In this document: one piece after another, positions 44,917 to 53,625 of the stretch
Position numbering within the stretch: the first letter of the stretch is position 1
Layout of the letters: each line of letters starts with the position of its first letter
Assembly: GCF_001941445.1 (NCBI RefSeq)
Contig: NZ_CP009245.1
Coordinates: forward strand, 581,992-645,991
Source: Corynebacterium aquilae DSM 44791
GTDB lineage: Bacteria; Actinomycetota; Actinomycetes; Mycobacteriales; Mycobacteriaceae
Direction of reading: 5' to 3'
Length of the DNA stretch: 64,000 nt
The notes under the pieces: generated by a model
The model's input: the letters and a program-made list of their open reading frames with translations, nothing else
What the model was told of the DNA's origin: nothing
Database searches by the model: none
Translations under genes and position numbers: made by a program

Positions 44917-45174
44917 ATGCGCTGGCCGGGGTGAAAAGCGGCGGGGTGCGCGTGTGGTTACTGGGGTAGTGGGGGAGGGGATGGCATGATGAGCCAAGGG
45001 GTGTGGAAACGGTTAAGAGGTTCGCAAGACGCTTTGGGGGAGTCTGCGCAAGCAACCACTATATGTAGTACCCCCGCCTATTACCCCCGGCATGGGCATT
45101 TTGTGGCGCGTGTGAAAGCTGTGACCTGCTTCAAGGGGAAACGCCCCCTAGTTGGCAAAAAATTCCGCTCAAGC
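44917..45174. other. Intergenic region upstream of the whiB2 promoter
   Basis: No gene supported; a short open frame at 44986-45231 lacks a ribosome binding site and homology. No repeats seen. Confidence 0.4.
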
Positions 45175-45204
45175 TTGACTCGCCACTACTACTACGTGTG
45201 TAAT
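45175..45204 (+). promoter_or_regulatory. Candidate whiB2-type gene promoter
   Basis: -35 TTGACT (45175-45180), 18-bp spacer, -10 TGTAAT (45199-45204). The start would be near 45211, leaving a leader of about 285 nt before the GTG at 45496, long for this genome and a possible place for post-transcriptional control. Confidence 0.5.
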
Positions 45205-45495
45205 CACATCTGTGTAGTTAGCCGTCACTGACGTTGGCCCCACCGCCCAAACCGCACAGCGGAGCCAACACTTTGTGGCGCGGAACGCCCCGCACACCAC
45301 GCAGGAAAATCTGTAAGGTGGGCGGACACGGAAGCGAACTTTCCCATCGCGTCCCCACCGCAGCAGTAGTCGGACACTACAGCCGTGAAAGTGTTGCCAC
45401 AGTGCACACGCTTCCAGGGCGCCGCACACGTCGACGGCCCTGCCAGACCACCCAGCCCACAATGTCGGAAAACCTATTGCAGAAAAGGAGCGCTC

Positions 45496-45801
45496 GTGGA
45501 GGAATACGCAAGCGACGCGCCTAGAAGCCCTCAGGGTGCCGCTCAGGTGAGCCATGACCAGCTCTTCGAGCAGGTCGAATGGGAATGGCAAGAACAAGCA
45601 CTGTGTGCACAAACCGATCCTGAAGCCTTCTTCCCTGAAAAGGGCGGATCCACCCGCGAAGCCAAGCGGATCTGCATGGCCTGCGAAGTTCGCGATGAAT
45701 GCCTCGAATACGCACTGCTCAACGACGAGCGTTTCGGAATCTGGGGCGGACTCTCCGAGCGTGAGCGTCGCCGCCTGCGCCTGCGTCGCGACGCCAGCTA
45801 A
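45496..45801 (+). CDS. whcD: WhiB-family iron-sulfur regulator, WhiB2 type
   Basis: 101 residues. Four Fe-S ligand cysteines Cys37, Cys60, Cys63 and Cys69 (C..CMAC..C), the turn [12 protein letters not shown] (81-92) and a basic C-terminus RRLRLRRD. WhiB2 (WhcD in C. glutamicum) controls septation genes together with WhiA in actinobacteria, binding sigma factor region 4. The neighbours (metallopeptidase-like and DUF3499 genes, manB) match the WhiB2 locus. GTG 45496 sits five bases after AAGGAG; the frame is open upstream to 45385 but that part is not WhiB-like. Confidence 0.93.
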   Translation: MEEYASDAPRSPQGAAQVSHDQLFEQVEWEWQEQALCAQTDPEAFFPEKGGSTREAKRICMACEVRDECLEYALLNDERFGIWGGLSERERRRLRLRRDAS

Positions 45802-45870
45802 CGCCACACCGCGAAACGCAACCTACAGCCTTCACACCACGCCGAATCGTGGTGGACACCCAGACCCCAC

Positions 45871-46326
45871 CTACATCTCGTAGGTGGGGTCAATGTCTGT
45901 CGGGGATACATTCAAATGGGTAGCCACCAAATTGGTCAGCACCCGCTCGAGCAACGCCTCACGCTCCTCCGCGGTGGCCGCGCGTGCCTCAATGGGGCGC
46001 CGAAAAACCACAATGCGCGGCCGTGTCGGCTGCCCCTGCGCATCCACGCCCGCCGGAATCACCCGTCCCAGCGGCACCGCCCCGTCCGCACACACCTCAT
46101 CCGGCAAAATCGTATTGCTTGAAATCAGGCGCATCCGCGGAATCATGTCCACTGCCACATCGACGTGGGCGAGCTCCTCGGCAAAATTTTCAGCAATCGG
46201 GGCATAGGCATTGCGCACCAAATCATCGAAACGCTGACTGCGCGAGGCGAAACGGGGAATCGATTGCGGCATGATGGGGCCGCGCTGGCCGCGCCCGTGT
46301 CGATCTCTGAAAGCCCTGGTGTGCAT
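45871..46326 (-). CDS. Metallopeptidase-like (Zincin_1) protein without an HExxH motif
   Basis: 151 residues of the minimal metallopeptidase-like family found beside whiB2. Conserved: RFDDLVRNAYAPIAENFAEELAHVDVAVDMIPR, PDEVCADGAVPLGRVI, RIVVFRRPIEARA, and the end LTNLVATHLNVSPTDIDP. Where classical members have HExxH the sequence reads VATHLNV, so Zn-dependent catalysis is unlikely. ATG 46326 lies 7 nt after TAGTCT; the frame extends to 46470 without support. Divergent from the DUF3499 gene. Confidence 0.85.
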   Translation of the reverse strand: MHTRAFRDRHGRGQRGPIMPQSIPRFASRSQRFDDLVRNAYAPIAENFAEELAHVDVAVDMIPRMRLISSNTILPDEVCADGAVPLGRVIPAGVDAQGQPTRPRIVVFRRPIEARAATAEEREALLERVLTNLVATHLNVSPTDIDPTYEM

Positions 46327-46333
46327 GCAGCTA

Positions 46334-46339
46334 AGACTA
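46334..46339 (-). promoter_or_regulatory. -10 element of the metallopeptidase-like gene
   Basis: TAGTCT on the minus strand, 7 nt before the ATG at 46326. Confidence 0.55.
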
Positions 46340-46415
46340 GGGGCGCACTCTGTAAGGGTGATTGCTCGCCACGCCACGCCGAAGAAAAAACCTAGAAAAC
46401 CTTCGACTAAAGGTC

Positions 46416-46421
46416 TAAACT
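46416..46421 (+). promoter_or_regulatory. -10 element of the DUF3499 gene
   Basis: TAAACT, 8 nt before the GTG at 46430. Confidence 0.55.
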
Positions 46422-46429
46422 TCACTTCC

Positions 46430-46816
46430 GTGAGCCAATTTCGACGTTGTTCCCGCCCCGGCTGCGGCAAACCCGCAGTCGCGACCCTGACCTACGCCTA
46501 CTCAGAATCAACCGCTGTTGTCGGGCCCCTAGCCCCCCAAAGCGAGCCACACACCTGGGACTTGTGCGAGCACCACGCAGCCAAAATCACCGCACCCCTA
46601 GGCTGGGAGCTGCTCCGCGTCGAAGACATCACCATCCGCGACGATGACGATGATCTGACCGCATTGGCCAAGGCCGTCCGCGAAGTCGGCGGGCACGGAT
46701 CCAGCGTCCTCGACGAAGGGCCGGCCCGGCACCCCTCTCAGCGTCAAACTCCGGCACCACCCCGCACCCGTCGCGGCCACCTCAGCATCGTCCCGGATCC
46801 CGAAGACGAGCAATAA
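46430..46816 (+). CDS. DUF3499 family protein
   Basis: 128 residues. DUF3499 is a small conserved actinobacterial family next to whiB2 and manB. RRCSRPGCGKPAVATLTYAYSESTAVVGPL begins a likely zinc-ribbon with CSRPGC and later DLCEHHA as second half (four Cys/His ligands). Acidic middle (DDDDDLTAL) and Pro/Arg-rich C-terminus. Function unknown; nucleic acid or protein binding is a guess from the Zn fold. Start GTG 46430 chosen from the -10 position; an upstream frame to 46271 is antisense to the divergent gene. Confidence 0.87.
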   Translation: MSQFRRCSRPGCGKPAVATLTYAYSESTAVVGPLAPQSEPHTWDLCEHHAAKITAPLGWELLRVEDITIRDDDDDLTALAKAVREVGGHGSSVLDEGPARHPSQRQTPAPPRTRRGHLSIVPDPEDEQ

Positions 46817-47219
46817 CAACGCTTTACAGCCCAGCGGCCCACCACCGGCACCTGGGGCGCGCCCGCGGTGCTGCGGGTCGCGCACAGCCACCTGGTACAT
46901 AGGTCTCCGGCAGCGCCCTGGACGCGCAGCCCCCACGCGACGGGCCACACATTTCGGCAGCAGCACCCAGGATGTGCCTGCGGGGCCGCCCCCAAATCCT
47001 TTTGGCTCCACCCATGCGGAACTAGACAGCCCATCTTGCGCGTTACACAAGATGTAACCCCATCACCGTGCGGTAGGCAGAAAAACCCTTTCATACCTGA
47101 GGCCACCAACGCCACAGCACCCCACCGCACACCCACCTCCCGCGGGCCAGCCCGCCCGGTCGAGGCCACCCCGCGCCACCACAAGCAGTGGCGCACATTC
47201 TTCCAAGGAGTTTTCCCCC
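46817..47219. other. Intergenic region upstream of manB
   Basis: No gene. It contains the overlapping dyads at 47032-47058, and AAGGAG for manB at its right edge. Otherwise G+C rich and featureless. Confidence 0.45.
47032..47058 (+). promoter_or_regulatory. Overlapping inverted repeats upstream of manB
   Basis: Two perfect dyads share sequence: CATCTTG (47032-47038) with CAAGATG (47048-47054), and GTTACA (47042-47047) with TGTAAC (47053-47058) around CAAGA. A candidate operator about 160 bp before the manB start. Confidence 0.5.
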
Positions 47220-48602
47220 ATGCGTTCACGCGAACAGGTCGACGCCAGCATCAAAGCTTATGACGTCCGTGGTGTCGTCGGCCCCGGATTTGACGCCGAA
47301 TTCTTCCAGGAGATTGGCTCCGCCTTCGGCCGGCTGATGGCCGGCGAAGGCGCCACAAAGATCGTCATCGGCCACGACATGCGCGACAGCAGCCCCGAGT
47401 TGTCCTACGCTTTTGCCCGCGGTGCAGCCCGCTACGGGCTCGACGTGGATTACCTGGGACAAACCAGCACCGACGAACTCTATTTCGCCTCCGGTGAATT
47501 CGACTGCCCGGGCGCAATGTTTACCGCATCGCACAACCCGGCCCAATACAACGGCATCAAAATGTGCCGCGCCGGCGCTAAGCCCATCGGGCAAGAAACC
47601 GGCCTGGCCGCCATCGCAGACGCGCTCGTCGAGGGAGTCCCGGCGCCCGCAGCTGGCACCCGCACCGGGGAGATCATCGAAAAAGACGTCCTCGCCGACT
47701 ATGGGGCATTCCTGCGCAACCTGGTGCCGCTGGAAAACAGCCGCCCCCTCACTGTGGCCGTCGACGCCGGAAACGGCATGGCCGGGCTGACCGTCCCCGC
47801 CGTGATGGAAGGGCTCCCCTTTGAAATCAAGCCCCTCTACTTCGAGCTTGACGGCACCTTCCCCAACCACGAAGCCAACCCGCTTGAGCCCGCCAACCTG
47901 GTGGACTTGCAGCGCTTCACCGTCGAAAGCGGCGCCGATATTGGCCTGGCCTTCGATGGGGACGCCGACCGCTGCTTCGTCGTCGACGAGCGCGGTGAAC
48001 CGGTAACGCCCTCCGCGATCTGCGCCATCATCGCGGAACGCTACCTGGCGAAAAACCCGGGCGCGACCATCATTCACAACCTGATCACCAGCAAAACCGT
48101 CCCGGATATCATCCGCGAAAACGGCGGCACCCCGGTGCGTACCCGAGTCGGCCACTCCTTCATCAAGGCCACCATGGCGCAAACCGGTGCGGTCTTCGGT
48201 GGTGAGCACTCCGCCCACTACTACTTCACCGAGTTCTTCAACGCGGACTCCGGCATGCTGGCCGCGATGCACGTTCTGGCGGCCCTGGGCGAAACCGACA
48301 AGCCTCTGTCTGAGCTGATGGAGCAATACACCCGCTACGAAGCCTCCGGGGAAATCAACTCCCGCCTCGACTCCGCCCAGGCCCAACAGGAACGCACCCA
48401 AGCGGTCCTGGATGCCTTCGCAGACCGCACCGAATCGATCGATCGTCTCGACGGGGTGACCGTGGAACTGAAATCCACTCCGGCGTGGTTCAACGTGCGC
48501 GCCTCCAACACCGAGCCGCTCTTGCGTCTCAACGTGGAAGCCCCGACCGCCCAGGAAGTCACCGCCCTCGTCGACGAAATCCTCGGCATTATTAGGGCCT
48601 AG
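47220..48602 (+). CDS. manB: Phosphomannomutase (phosphohexomutase)
   Basis: 460 residues. Interconverts mannose 6-phosphate and mannose 1-phosphate. IKAYDVRGVVG N-terminus, active serine Ser104 in FTASHNP, metal loop FDGDADRCFVVD (about 243-254), sugar loop GGEHSAHYYF and phosphate loop RASNTEPLLRLNVEA (about 425-440). Feeds the guanylyltransferase at 43726; ManA downstream supplies mannose 6-phosphate. Called pmmA in C. glutamicum. AAGGAG about 10 nt before ATG 47220. Confidence 0.95.
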   Translation: MRSREQVDASIKAYDVRGVVGPGFDAEFFQEIGSAFGRLMAGEGATKIVIGHDMRDSSPELSYAFARGAARYGLDVDYLGQTSTDELYFASGEFDCPGAMFTASHNPAQYNGIKMCRAGAKPIGQETGLAAIADALVEGVPAPAAGTRTGEIIEKDVLADYGAFLRNLVPLENSRPLTVAVDAGNGMAGLTVPAVMEGLPFEIKPLYFELDGTFPNHEANPLEPANLVDLQRFTVESGADIGLAFDGDADRCFVVDERGEPVTPSAICAIIAERYLAKNPGATIIHNLITSKTVPDIIRENGGTPVRTRVGHSFIKATMAQTGAVFGGEHSAHYYFTEFFNADSGMLAAMHVLAALGETDKPLSELMEQYTRYEASGEINSRLDSAQAQQERTQAVLDAFADRTESIDRLDGVTVELKSTPAWFNVRASNTEPLLRLNVEAPTAQEVTALVDEILGIIRA

Positions 48603-48811
48603 CATTCTGTAGGACTTCACCCTGCGGGGTGACAACCACACGAGGCGGCTTGTCGCTACGCGGGGCGTGCTACCCTGAACGTTTGTTGTTTGATTGCGTC
48701 CGAGCGGGCTTCCCCGGTGTATCCCACCGCTGAAACCCGCTGCGGGCGCCCCAACGCGCCACCACACACCACTGGTGGCGCACACCTAAAACTCATCGAC
48801 GTGGAGGTTTG

Positions 48812-50002
48812 ATGCAGCAGCTCACCGGCTCCATCCGGGCGTACCCGTGGGGTTCTCGCACGCTGCTTGCGGGTCTTCGCGGCGAGGAAAGCTCCGACGA
48901 CCGCGAAGCCGAATTGTGGTACGGGGCACACCCTGGCAGCCCCAGCTACCTGGGTGACAAGCCCCTCGATGAGACCCTCACTGCCGCCAGCGTCGGAGCT
49001 CGCGTGGAGGAACAATTCGGCATCGCACTGCCGTTTTTGCTCAAGATTCTCGCCGCGGACGAACCCTTAAGCCTGCAGGCGCACCCCACCAAGCAGCAGG
49101 CCGAGGCGGGCTTCGCACTGGAGGAAAGCGCAGGCATTGATTGCTCCGCCAGCAACCGCAATTACAAGGACCCCAACCACAAGCCTGAGCTGATTGTTGC
49201 GCTCACCGAGTTTTCGGCACTGGCTGGTTTCCGTCCACTGGAAAAAACCCGCGAGCTTTTCGCTGCCCTCGACTGTCCCGAACTTTTCCGCTACCTGACT
49301 GTCATTGACGACGACCCGGAGCACGAAGAAGCCAATCTCAGGGCCCTGTTCACCACGTGGATCACCATTCCAGCGGCCGCTCGCGGCCCCCTGATTGAGG
49401 CCGTCTTGTCCTGCGCACGAGACTATGTTGCCCGCGAGGACGCCGAGGAGTGGATCAAGGATGCACTGCTCAATGTAATTGCCCTGGGACAGCGCTATCC
49501 CACCGACATTGGGGTTTTGGGGGCGCTGCTGTTAAACAAGGTCAATCTTGCACCCGGGCAGGCTTTGTACCTCGGGGCGGGGCAGCTCCACGCCTACATG
49601 CATGGCATGGGAGTGGAGATCATGGCCAACTCCGACAACGTGCTGCGGGGTGGTTTGACCTCAAAGTATGTGGACGTGCCTGAACTGGTGAAAGTGTTGG
49701 ACTTCCATAGCTTGGAAGACCCCCAGGTTGAGGTGTCCCACGCTGGGGTGCGCACCGATTATCCCTGCCCGGCGCAGGAATACCACCTCAGTCGATACCA
49801 GCTCGATGCCGGTGAGTCCGTGACTTTCGATCATGACGGGCCGGCTGTGATTCTTGCTGTCCGTGGGGTTACCGTCGCATCCCAAGCGGAGCACACCGAG
49901 GAGATCTCTGCGACGCAGGCCCTGTGGGTGCCTGCTGATGATCCGGCCATTGAGTTGCGCGGTCGTGATGGGGCCGTGGAATTCTTCATCGCTCAGGCAT
50001 AA
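48812..50002 (+). CDS. manA: Mannose-6-phosphate isomerase, class I
   Basis: 396 residues. Converts fructose 6-phosphate to mannose 6-phosphate with a Zn ion. Ligand motifs LQAHPTKQQA, NHKPELIVAL and GQLHAYMHGMGVEIMANSDNVLRGGLTSKYVD are typical of type I enzymes. GGAGG lies just before ATG 48812 (TTG 48809 is in frame). A candidate -10 TACCCT at 48671-48676 suggests its own promoter with a leader of about 130 nt. Last of the mannose genes here. Confidence 0.95.
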   Translation: MQQLTGSIRAYPWGSRTLLAGLRGEESSDDREAELWYGAHPGSPSYLGDKPLDETLTAASVGARVEEQFGIALPFLLKILAADEPLSLQAHPTKQQAEAGFALEESAGIDCSASNRNYKDPNHKPELIVALTEFSALAGFRPLEKTRELFAALDCPELFRYLTVIDDDPEHEEANLRALFTTWITIPAAARGPLIEAVLSCARDYVAREDAEEWIKDALLNVIALGQRYPTDIGVLGALLLNKVNLAPGQALYLGAGQLHAYMHGMGVEIMANSDNVLRGGLTSKYVDVPELVKVLDFHSLEDPQVEVSHAGVRTDYPCPAQEYHLSRYQLDAGESVTFDHDGPAVILAVRGVTVASQAEHTEEISATQALWVPADDPAIELRGRDGAVEFFIAQA

Positions 50003-50220
50003 ACAAAGCTCACAGGGCGATACGCGCCTGCTGATTACAAAGCGCACGTCCGACTTGTGGTTGGTGGATGCTGCGCTGATGTGAGGCGCGAGCCGTTGAA
50101 GTTGGGGCGCCTGGGGTGACTAATTGACGATTGTGCGCCCACTAACGATCGTAGGGGGCGTGCGGGGTGTCGTGGTGGCACTCCGCGGATTTTCACCTGT
50201 GTTTAGTGACGCTGTGGATT

Positions 50221-52983
50221 CTAGGAATCGAGTAACGGTTCGGCGATTTCGTCCCAGCTCAGCCAGTACTCATCCCCGTCGATGTTGCCGGTGCCGAAGC
50301 TTTCGTCGTCATCGTCTGGGATAGCATCGCTGTCGTAGCCGGTGTCGGCAAAGCTGTTCTCAGCGTCGGTGGCGTGAGCGAAATCTGGCGGGGTGTCGAC
50401 CAACACCGCAGTGGTTTGGGGTCCTTCGATGGGGGTTTGCTCGATGGCGAAGTTCAACCCGAGAGCATCCGCATCGACATCCTCGGAGCCAGGGAAGGGC
50501 TCGGGGTTGAGTTCAGCTTCTGCGCCGAAGACTGCCTCGTAGGGTGTCCACGAGGGGTCAAGTGCCGGATCGTCCCAGGGGGATTCTTCATCGTCGATGT
50601 CGCTATTTTCTGCAATCTCCAGGTCAGCGAAGTAGTCTTCGTCGAAGCCGGGAGCGTCGTACCAGGCATCCTCATCGAGGGAGTCCAAGTCGATGGGGAT
50701 GTTGTAGATGACGGTGGTGCTGTCATCAACGGTGATGGCGTCGGCGTCAATAGCGGCGCGGCTGGGGCCCTTGGTGGGGCCGAAGTCGCGGGCGGGATCA
50801 CCGTGGCCTTTGGCAGGTGTCGGCTGATGTCCACCTTTTCCGGGGTTGTCTTTTCCAGGGGTGTCCTGTGCGGGAGCATCCTTGGTGTGTTCCGGTGTGG
50901 ATTTGCTGGGCGCTGGCTTCGCCGCCCGATCCTTGTGCGGAGCCGATGCGTCCTCGGACGGTACTGAAATGTGGACGTCGGAAACGCGTTGGCCGTCGTT
51001 GGTCAGGCCGTGACCGTAGTCGCCGTTGTCCGGAACGAGCGGTACGTCGGCAATTTGGTCATAGCGCCATTCGAAGCTGTCGGCGAAAATTCCGTTGGGA
51101 AGGTACACCGTGACATGGATGTATCCATTGGGTAGCAGCGTGTAGAAGAAAGAGCAGTTCTTCGACCAGTAGTCGTCGGGCTGCTTGGCGTCACGCCAAG
51201 TTCCTCCGCTGTCACCGGTGTCTTTGTCGTCGCCGGGGTCTTGATCTTCACCACCGGGCTGCGGGGGTGCAGGTACCTCGGGCAGGGGCTGTTCAAAAAT
51301 GTCGCCCGGGTTTTGTTCGACAGGGTCGGCTGGGAGCGTCGGTTCCTGGGGAGGAAGTGGCGTGGGTTCTCGTGGCTGCTCTGGCTGCAGGTCTTCTTGA
51401 ACCGGAGGCGCAGGGTCGGGCTCTTGGGTCTGCGGGGGAGCAGTCGGTTCGGGTTTTTCCGGTTCCTGCGGATCTTGGGGGTTTTCGATCGGGAAGGAGG
51501 GGTCGCCGTCGTACCACTCTGGGGGTAGTTCCTCGTCGATTCCGGGTTGGGGGAGAACAACGATCGGTGGCCAGATGGGAGCCGGGACCACAATGTGGCC
51601 GTCACCAATGCGGTCACCGGGGACGGGTAGGATTTCGCCAACTTCGCCGTCGCCGGGTACGGGTACGGGTACGACTACGTCGCCTTCGCCGTCGCCGGGT
51701 ACGGGTACGGGTACGATTACGTCGCCTTCGCCGTCGCCAGGGAAGGGTTCAGGTACGACGATGTCGCCGTCACCTGGGACGGGGACAGGCAGGATGATGA
51801 CTCCGCCGCCGGGGTGGCCGGGCTCTTGCGGATCTGGTGGATCCTCCGGAAGCTGTGGCTCCGGCACCTGGGGTTCCGTGGGTTCCGTGGGTTGGTGCGG
51901 TGGCGCGACAGGCGTTGTTGGTTCCGGGGGCGCCGGAATAGCCGGATCGGTGGTCGGCTTCGGGGGAGTCGGCACCACGGGGGCCGTGGTCGGTTTTGGC
52001 GGCTCCGGGGGAGCAGCCGGTTTTGTAGGTTCCGGAGCTACCGGAACCGCGGGGGTTGTGGTCGGGTTGGCGGGCTTTGGCTTAGCCGGGGTGGGCTTGG
52101 GATGCGCGGTGGGTTTGGCCGGGGTCGGCTTAGGTTGCGCGGTGGGCTGAGCCGGGGTGGGCTTGGGCGAGTGAGCTGTCGGAGACGCGGCAGTCGGTCG
52201 CGCAGGCTTTGTTGGTTTGGGGGTGGTGGTCTTCGTCGGCTTTGGCGTGACCACGGGCTTGCTGGGCTTCGGCTTTTCCGGTTTAGGGGCGACGGTTGGC
52301 ACGGCAGGACGTGTTGGTGCCGTGGTTGCGGTTGTCTTCGTGGGCGTTGCAGGCTTGGGTCGCGGGCTGCTGGTCTTTGCCGGTGGGGTCGGTACCTTGG
52401 TGGGCTTGGCCGGCTTTGGAAGCGCTGGCGCGGCGGGGGCAGGCTGGGAAGCGGTACGCGTGGGTTGCGCCGCCGGAGCGGGCGCGGGAGCGGGGCGCGC
52501 GGCGGGGGCAGGAACCGCAGGGGCAGGCGCAGTGGGAGCTGCCGGCGCGGTGGCGGGGGTGGGGCGCTGGGCGGGACGCGGTTGCGACTCAGGCGCCGGG
52601 TTGGCGGCAGCCTGCGGGCGGTTGGTGCTGCCTGCAGCGGGCTCGTTGCTGGATTCGGCTTGCGGTGCGGCGTCGCTGGGAGTGTCGGGTGCGGCAGGGG
52701 AGTTGTGGGAACTGCTTGGCGCCGGGGTTTCGGTGTGATCGCCGGTGTCTGGGCGGGCGATCCGCATGACGGCGTCGCGGGCGAGACTGCGCTTCATTTT
52801 GCGGATCTCAGCCGGGGTTTGGCCTGGGGCGGGGGTGCGTGGGGCGCCGGTGGCGCGGTCGATGCTGAACTGTTCCGGGTCTTGGGCAGTTTCTTGTGAC
52901 GTGGTGGTGATGTTGTAGGCCACGCTGGTGACAGCGAGGGAGCCCACGACAGAGAAGGTCAGCATGCTGGGGTTCAGCTTCAC
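50221..52983 (-). CDS. Large Pro-rich repeat protein, exported or membrane-anchored
   Basis: 920 residues, no family recognised. One N-terminal hydrophobic segment (about 7-24) acts as signal or anchor. Then a basic helical piece (about 55-80), 300 residues of Pro/Ala/Lys/Thr low complexity with KPTPAKPTAHP-type repeats, a block of about four 14-residue repeats of the form PVPVPGDGEGDVIV (about 395-451), a Pro/Glu/Gln stretch, a short globular part (about 598-670: WSKNCSFFYTLLPNGYIHVTVYL, FEWRYDQIAD) holding the only cysteine, and an acidic tail (about 740-920) rich in Asp. No LPXTG or sortase tail. Plausible as a wall-spanning stalk that presents the small domain, or a cell-division/wall scaffold; neither is shown. 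Confidence 0.8.
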   Translation of the reverse strand: MKLNPSMLTFSVVGSLAVTSVAYNITTTSQETAQDPEQFSIDRATGAPRTPAPGQTPAEIRKMKRSLARDAVMRIARPDTGDHTETPAPSSSHNSPAAPDTPSDAAPQAESSNEPAAGSTNRPQAAANPAPESQPRPAQRPTPATAPAAPTAPAPAVPAPAARPAPAPAPAAQPTRTASQPAPAAPALPKPAKPTKVPTPPAKTSSPRPKPATPTKTTATTAPTRPAVPTVAPKPEKPKPSKPVVTPKPTKTTTPKPTKPARPTAASPTAHSPKPTPAQPTAQPKPTPAKPTAHPKPTPAKPKPANPTTTPAVPVAPEPTKPAAPPEPPKPTTAPVVPTPPKPTTDPAIPAPPEPTTPVAPPHQPTEPTEPQVPEPQLPEDPPDPQEPGHPGGGVIILPVPVPGDGDIVVPEPFPGDGEGDVIVPVPVPGDGEGDVVVPVPVPGDGEVGEILPVPGDRIGDGHIVVPAPIWPPIVVLPQPGIDEELPPEWYDGDPSFPIENPQDPQEPEKPEPTAPPQTQEPDPAPPVQEDLQPEQPREPTPLPPQEPTLPADPVEQNPGDIFEQPLPEVPAPPQPGGEDQDPGDDKDTGDSGGTWRDAKQPDDYWSKNCSFFYTLLPNGYIHVTVYLPNGIFADSFEWRYDQIADVPLVPDNGDYGHGLTNDGQRVSDVHISVPSEDASAPHKDRAAKPAPSKSTPEHTKDAPAQDTPGKDNPGKGGHQPTPAKGHGDPARDFGPTKGPSRAAIDADAITVDDSTTVIYNIPIDLDSLDEDAWYDAPGFDEDYFADLEIAENSDIDDEESPWDDPALDPSWTPYEAVFGAEAELNPEPFPGSEDVDADALGLNFAIEQTPIEGPQTTAVLVDTPPDFAHATDAENSFADTGYDSDAIPDDDDESFGTGNIDGDEYWLSWDEIAEPLLDS
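51630..51760 (-). repeat. 42-bp tandem repeats inside the Pro-rich protein gene
   Basis: Near-identical 42-bp units containing CGCCTTCGCCGTCGCCGGGTA, repeating at about 51660, 51702 and 51744, with diverged flanking copies. They encode the 14-residue PVPVPGDGEGDV unit. High nucleotide identity implies recent expansion or homogenisation. Confidence 0.8.
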
Positions 52984-53271
52984 TGGCTCTCTCCTTGGGT
53001 GGGGCTTTGCACTGTCGACGGGTGTAAAACTGGCACTACCTAGATGGGCGTGCAGCCCTTTAAGATGAGGGCTGAAGCTGTAGTGCTGTTGGTTGTTCGA
53101 ACGGGGCGCTCACGTTGCGATTCTCGAGGACGCATAGGCAGCATAATCGCTACACCAAAATCTTTTCTTAAAAACACGCGAACCTGAGACTTTATTTTTA
53201 AACATCCTAACATGCGGTGTACTTAAGGTAAATCTCAGAAAAGGGTTTTATGCTTGAAAGGAGCACCTTCA
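52984..53271. other. AT-rich divergent promoter region
   Basis: Between the repeat protein and the DUF4259-like gene. Distinctly AT-rich at 53150-53250. Contains a dyad CTGAGA-C-TTTA (53184-53194) with TAAATCTCAG (53229-53238), and TATGCT (53249-53254) as a plus-strand -10 candidate. Confidence 0.4.
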
Positions 53272-53625
53272 ATGAGTGCCTGGGATCAGTCAATCTTTGC
53301 TTCAGATGTGAATACTGAGTTTCTGGATGAACTGCTGAGCCTTGATGATGACGGCGTCGTCGAGGCGGTGGAGGATGTGTGCATGCTGGTAGCTCGCCAG
53401 TCGGGGGCTACTGAGGATGAGCGAGAGAATGCGCTGTGTGCTGCGACGATCGCCGCGATCTGGGCGGGCGCGCCGTTTAGTGCGGGTGATGTTGCTGATC
53501 GTTATCCCTTCATTCGTCGGCACCATGGTCAGGTCAGCGAGGAGCTGGCAGAGGTGGCTACGGAGGTTCTTGAGGCTGGGGCGGATCCCGATGAGGTGGA
53601 GGAGTTTCTCGAAGCGCTGACCTAG
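53272..53625 (+). CDS. DUF4259-like protein
   Basis: 117 residues, acidic and helical. SAWDQSIFASDVNTEFLDELLSLDDDGVVEAVEDVCML has the WG/WD..F.ND...FLDEL pattern of DUF4259, and AATIAAIWAGAP and EEFLEAL fit. The family is small, cytosolic and uncharacterised, sometimes near toxin/immunity genes, but no toxin is visible here. ATG 53272 with GAAAGGAG eight bases upstream. Divergent from the Pro-rich repeat protein. Confidence 0.7.
   Translation: MSAWDQSIFASDVNTEFLDELLSLDDDGVVEAVEDVCMLVARQSGATEDERENALCAATIAAIWAGAPFSAGDVADRYPFIRRHHGQVSEELAEVATEVLEAGADPDEVEEFLEALT

Noticed and set aside
45197-45210. TGTGTAATCACA as a GlxR (CRP-type) site upstream of the whiB2 gene
   Set aside because: The half-sites are separated by 4 bp; GlxR sites need TGTGA-N6-TCACA spacing.
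47226-48785. 519-codon open frame antisense to manB
   Set aside because: Shadow of manB; no start signal or recognisable domain.
51640-51800. Possible CRISPR array or intergenic repeat
   Set aside because: The repeats are in frame within a gene, have no unique spacers and encode a 14-residue unit.
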